Below are positions 59,040-64,000 of a stretch of DNA of 64,000 nucleotides, in pieces (within the stretch, counting starts at the first letter, position 1; each line of letters opens with the position of its first letter). The notes beneath the pieces were generated by a model that ran no database searches, was not told the origin of the DNA, and saw only the letters and a program-made list of their open reading frames with translations. This DNA comes from Pezizomycotina sp. ARF18. Its lineage: Eukaryota; Ascomycota. Location: contig AZLU01000002.1 in the NCBI GenBank assembly GCA_002224055.1, positions 234,777-298,776 of the forward strand. The letters are read 5' to 3'. A program made the translations under genes and the position numbers.

Positions 59040-62000
59040 GCATTCTGTCCATTGCCACACCTTTCCTTTCAACACAAGCCTCGCCAGCTTAAACTTCAAA
59101 TTTGAATTCATGATCTCGGACGTCGGCCAGTTGGAAGCCGCGATTTAAGTCTCGAACATCCTTTGCTATCTCTGAAAGCTCAATCCTAGGTTTGCTGTTT
59201 GGATTGGGCGACGGTTCATTGCTATCGTTGTCGCTTTGGTCACTTGTTGAAGGAATGTGCTTCCTTCCGCTCCGCTAGCCGTTTCAGCAGGTGCGATACC
59301 TGCAGCTTCAGCTAGGTGTCCATCGCGAGCGTCTTGCCCAGCATTGCGTCCTGCATCAACAGCGCATCCCTGTAGCTCACGTCCTGAGACCCGCATACCG
59401 GCTCCATATCGTTTCCTTCTCGATCATCTCCGTAGAGGTACCTCCATCGTCCAGATCTTCGTTGGAACCGTTCCAGGGTTGGCAGGGTGAATCCTTTTGG
59501 CTTGGTTCTTTATCGCTTGCCATATCTGCATCGCCCGAACGAGACCCTGAAGATGATGACTCTCCCGACGGAGCTTCTTCCACTCGAAAATCGATCCTTT
59601 CATGCGAACTCTCGTTAACTCGCAGAGTTTCGATTTTGGCTCCTTGGGAATATGCCGCTGGATAAAGATCGGCCTCTAGGTTGGCTGGCTTTGATATTAG
59701 GCTCGAAACTTAGGGGGTCTCTTGTAAAAGTGATTGAACGACTTCTATGGAGATCTCTTGAAATTCGCAAAAAGTTTGGATCGACGCATCCAGGCGGTAC
59801 AATGTACTCATCCTTCAATGGTAAATCGAGGAATGGTGTATAAGTTCGATCGTTGTTTTGTCTCGTGGTTCCTAGGTTTCCGAGTTTCGGCCTGAGGTCG
59901 GTTCTGGTAGCCATGGAAAGTTTCAATGACGGGGATCTATCGCGGAACACACTGTCTTTCTGAGCGGTATCGTTGGTTTCCGAAAAGTTGTCAGTTGTGT
60001 CGTGTGATTCACTTGCTTCCCGAAAACCACTCAGCTTTTCAACGCTCGTCCTATGGCCACGCTGTTCTTTAATGTAGAACCATCTTTCGAAGAGGTTTTA
60101 TAATTATCGGTGAAAACATCCTCTAATTCCAGGGTTCCTTCATTTTCCTCTTCTTTGATACTATCTTTTTTCTTCTTTTACTATGCATCTTGTCCATCTT
60201 TAACTGTAGCATCTCCTCGAGCTGTTGAGTAGTCCAAAGCTTTTTGGAATAGGCGAGAAGCATGGGTTCAGTCCTCTTTAAAGATTCAGGAGCGGTGGTT
60301 CGATGTCGTGAAGAGGTTTCTTGAGAGTTACCGCACTTAGTCGGAGTTGTGAGCGGGTATGTTTGTGATCGTCTTAAATTATCGCTGTACCCACTTGTCT
60401 GTGGAGACTTGGGACCTTGGAGATCTCGAAGATTCTGCGGCCTGGCTGGCCCTCCGACTCTTGATTTTCTTGATGCATAGTTTGAAATATTTCGCGTACT
60501 TCCGTTCAATGTTACTCAAGGAGGTTTCGGATAATACGAAGGAATTGTATCATTGCATCCTTCTCGATCAGGTTCCCTTCCCAAACGGCATGCATATCCT
60601 AGAAAATGCAATTATTAGACATTACCTACTCAGTTATCCGTGTTCTCACCTGTGCGTTTCGGACTCTGAATGCGAAAGAGAAGAGGAGGACGACCTACAT
60701 AGACTACTCGGCCCTTTCCGGATTATAATATCGCTGCATCATCCACATTTTGACCTTTGACCACAAGTTGTAATCCCCACCGCGGAATGTGATGGTCCGC
60801 AATTCTGTCCTTACGAGGGTGTTGCGCTTCTTTTCTAGCTGATGATAATACTCGCAAATATCCATCATATCCCTGGCAATCTCACACTCGGCATTCATCT
60901 TTTTCTTTTCGTCTTCCCATCCTGTTTCAACTCGCAGGCTAGAAAGGGCATACACAATTTGTAGGCATTCGATGGCCGAGAAATACATCAGCTCGCGTGC
61001 ACCAATCCCAATCATCATCTGCATGGAAGCCGATCAAGCAATCCGGTATGTAGCTATGCCCAACAAGACTTCGTGGGAGTAACCTGCCAGGTAGAGTAAT
61101 TTGAGGAGCACTGCGAGCGCTGCTAGTTAGTTTCAATCTGGGTATAGATTTTGTATACTTTGAGGAAGGGTTTCGTAGCCATACATAGCAAGTTTCTCAA
61201 AAGCTTTTGGCAAGGCGTTGACATCTGTATCCCGGATTCGTGGTTTGAATCCTCCACGGTAGGCCAAATTATCCTATGAAATAACCCTTCGCTCTCTTTA
61301 AAAAAATGGGCTTGCCATTTAGGTTCTGCAATGGAGGCCTTCTTTTTTTCCTCACAATCGACCATGTTTTGCCCCTCGATTTCTCCAACTGGGGCCTCCT
61401 TTTTGTTAGTACCTTTGGCTTTGATTCGCCCTTCGGTTCTTCAACTTGATTTTTCTTCTTTTCAGTTAGTTTTGGCTTGTTTTGCTCTTCGATCCACTGT
61501 TCCAGCTTCAAAGAATATTTCTCGGCCAGGTCAGGAGTTATAGCAGCATGCTTCTGCAGGTTCAACAGACTTAGTGACTACCGCAGATATAACTAACGTA
61601 TGCACGGGTAAGTCGAGAAATAGTTATCAAGTACCTTCGTTAGTCCTTTGTAGAAGTCGGCGATCTTTTTTGTCATATCCGCGCCTTTCAGAGTAACCCT
61701 GGGCCCTTACGTATACATGCTTCCGTGATCATCCTCACTCCCATTTCTAGCAAGTGATCCAATAAGTCGAAGGATTGCTATGTAAGAATTTCCACATCGG
61801 CAGTTCGCCCTTAGGCTTTCTTGTGATAGGCTCATACGTCGCAGATTTTCGTCATGTTAGAAATTTCCCGCTCTAGCTCTTCCTTCGGGTCCTCCATTCC
61901 GTCGGCACATCCTGCGAAAAATAATCTTCTTGCTGCTGTCCTGGCCATTCCTTCTGTTCATATGCTTTGGGGGTCTGTATTTTCTCTCTCGCCTCGCTGA

Positions 62001-62543
62001 GTTTGCCCCCTTTTGCAACTACGGCCAGTTCCTCTTTTACGACCGTCCTTATTTCCTGCCTAATTATATTGGCTAACTCCTCCTTTAAATGGTTTGTAAT
62101 TTGCATGAACTCGCTCTTGATATCGTATATATCCTCCCTCGGCGTTGTTTCTAGTGTTATGTCTTGAAGTCTGTTGTTCGAAGGTCCCGACGACTCCGGC
62201 GAGCCCGAAGGTGGGGTAGGTTGGGTATCGCTCTCGTTTCTGCTACCGACAACGTCGATTGCCCAACATCTTGGACGTTTTCGGTCTTCGACAGGTTACT
62301 CCTTAGTAATATTCCTTTGAGTGCATCCCTGGTGGCGTTTAATCTGTTACTAAAACCTTTGCCAGCGTTATAGGCCACTGAGGAGGTTGTATGCCGATGG
62401 GATATGGGTTCTATGGGTCTCGAAATCTCGGTAACCTCAGTAGCGGAACCGGTTCCTGGGGTTGTGGCTATTTGGCTTCTTTGATTGCTAGGCCCTCCTT
62501 TTGCTGAGATGGCGTCTCTTGCAGTTCTTTTTAACCTTTTCAT
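59040..62543 (-). CDS. unknown family protein B (paralogue of protein A)
   Basis: The ATG at 62543 (MKRLKRTARDAISAKGGPSN) is a plausible start, although coding-like sequence continues upstream to about 62766. Regions: a disordered Ser/Thr/Arg-rich N-terminus; a helical stretch (MQITNHLKEELANIIRQEIR, then TVVKEELAVVAKGGKLSEAR); a Lys/Pro-rich linker (QNKPKLTEKKKNQVEEPKGE); the shared domain ARELMYFSAIECLQIVYALS, SLRVETGWEDEKKKMNAECE, IARDMMDICEYYHQLEKKRN and WSKVKMWMMQRYYN; an intron (gtgaga...ttctag) and DMHAVWEGNLIEKDAMIQFL with RIIRNLL. A long low-complexity C-terminal part (RSQTYPLTTPTKCGNSQETS; ASDKEPSQKDSPCQPWNGSN) continues to about 59040. It exceeds protein A by about 700 bp or more of C-terminal sequence. 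Family and function unknown. Confidence 0.5.
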
Positions 62544-62766
62544 CTCCTCTTCTCTTTTTTATTTTGCTTAAACCTTTATGAACGTTCGAACCGACAGGTT
62601 GATGGGAGGAAGGATTTTCAGGCAAGACAGCTGCTGCATCAGGGCAAACGTAACAGTCCAAAAGCAGTGTCTTGAGGGGCGCTAAGCAGCCCTTTTTATG
62701 TTTCAACCTCGACCAGCCCTTCCTCACTTTATCAATATTTCTTGCTGTGTAGACTGTGCAGGACAA

Positions 62767-64000
62767 GTTAATGAGTCAACTTCAAGTACCTAAAGACTAG
62801 TTTTATTCCGACACATTGTTGGAATACTGTCGTATCAATGTGGGTTTCCCGTCCGAATATGGAACGAATGGGCGTTCTGGGATGGAACCTTTCACAAAGC
62901 CTTGCATCTTATTTCCCAGTTAAAGCAGCCGAAAGAATAAACTCATCAGGATGTAAAACAGTTTCTTTTAGAACTAGTCACATAAGGTGTTCCGCTTCCC
63001 TGACAGACGCCGACTTTAGGACTCAGTAACCTGACGAAAAGCTAAAAAGATCAACCATGAAACTCGATCACAAAGGAAATGCTCCAATAATGGGCTGTAA
63101 ATGGCTCTTAAGACGAGTTCACCCACGGTATGATTTATGTGAATCTAGCGAAAGCCAAGGGAATGATACATCGATCGCTTGTCGAGAATTCTAGTTCTCC
63201 GAAGCCTCGCCCCAGAGCAGAACACCAGATTCCTCATCGGCCACTAATACTACGTTCGATGAGGGAGTAAAAAATGATTTAGGCAATGAAATTGTACTTG
63301 CAAGAGTGGGGGCAGGTCTACATCGGCAAAGTCTTTTCCACCCAACCTCCACAAGTTTTGAACCTCCACCGTCGCTCTCAACGACAAAGCTTAAGAATAA
63401 ATTGGATTGTCGAATACAGAATAAGGCTATTTAATCTAGGAAATGAGAATGTTTGACTGGATTTCCTAACGCTTCCTCTTTTAAAGGATGCGAATTTGTT
63501 TTGTGATACGTTGTTTGCGCTGCAGCTACTTTCGGTGGCTAATCAGGCACTTGCATAATTTCAGTCATTCTTCAGCGCTTACACGTAATTCAGAGCTGAG
63601 CAGAATTCTCGTAGCCTTCTCGAAAAGAAAACGATTTCTTTCTAGCTATAACTTAATTCGGTACCTCTGAATTTCACTAGTAAATTAATAATAGAAGGTT
63701 TAACTACAAGATAGGATACCAACTACATGAATTCAGAACAAAAACAGAAGAAAAAAGAAAAAGGAAAAACGGAAAGAAGACGATAGCTCAAAACACGATT
63801 TGTGCTGTCGAAGGACTTACAAAAGGAAAAATCCTGCTTTCTCCTTTTTTTTTTTTTTTTTTTTTTTTACAATACAATGAACCCGCCTTGGAAATGCTTG
63901 ATATATTTGGGGCCATCAGCAAATGAGGTTCGAAAATGAATATTACTTCAGATTCTACGATCACTACTGAGAGCACTGAAGATCCTCCACCTCTGTGGTA
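62767..64000. other. right-edge intergenic region
   Basis: No convincing gene. Two plus-strand frames (62838-63029, 63488-63670) are short and featureless. A T24 run lies at 63845-63868. Confidence 0.5.

Noticed and set aside
61235-61265. tRNA B-box-like ggtttgaatcc
   Set aside because: Lies inside the conserved coding part of protein B and no cloverleaf can be drawn around it.

Overview
The window looks like nuclear DNA of a filamentous ascomycete (Pezizomycotina). The evidence is short GT-AG introns of about 58-137 nt, a gene set typical of that group (an Rds1-type ferritin-like protein, a microsomal P450, a DOMON/cytochrome b561 protein, secreted proteases, an Nha1-type antiporter), and long A/T-rich intergenic stretches with many mononucleotide runs. 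The host assignment is an inference from gene content; no rRNA or species marker is present.

Layout, left to right: a gene tail at the left edge (1-401); a zinc-ribbon hypothetical protein (2.2-3.3 kb, -); Rds1 (6.7-8.0 kb, -); a divergent pepsin-fold protein (9.3-11.1 kb, -); two head-to-head paralogous dynamin/SLIP-GC-like GTPases (12.6-16.4 kb on -, 18.7-23.2 kb on +) with short coding-like ORFs between them; two unrecognised minus-strand proteins, one with a membrane anchor and coiled coil (23.5-26.8 kb); a hypothetical protein (27.1-27.9 kb, -); a small mitochondrial-type protein (29.1-29.4 kb, +); a cytochrome P450 (30.4-32.6 kb, -); two weak hypothetical genes (33.5-33.9 and 35.5-35.8 kb, -); a secreted zinc metallopeptidase (36.4-37.5 kb, -); an Nha1-type Na+/H+ antiporter (40.7-42.75 kb, +); a DOMON-b561 redox protein (43.6-45.1 kb, -); a secreted aspartic protease with a Gly/Ser linker and Cys-rich insert (47.3-48.7 kb, -); and two paralogous genes of an unrecognised family (51.9-54.4 and about 59.0-62.5 kb, both -). 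The rest is gene-poor.

Almost every recognisable gene is broken by one-base frame shifts, yet the residues on either side still match the family and splice sites are intact. Several shifts fall in short homopolymers. This fits residual indel errors of a long-read assembly better than decay of every gene, so each CDS below is an envelope (start to stop) rather than an open frame, and weakly conserved genes may be hidden in the apparently empty stretches.

The genes do not form one obvious pathway. P450, DOMON-b561 and Rds1 point to redox or stress metabolism, the secreted peptidases to nutrient use, and the antiporter to ion homeostasis. The most unusual content is the two local duplications: the divergent GTPase pair and the tandem pair of unknown genes. 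No transposon, viral element, tRNA, rRNA or CRISPR array was recognised.
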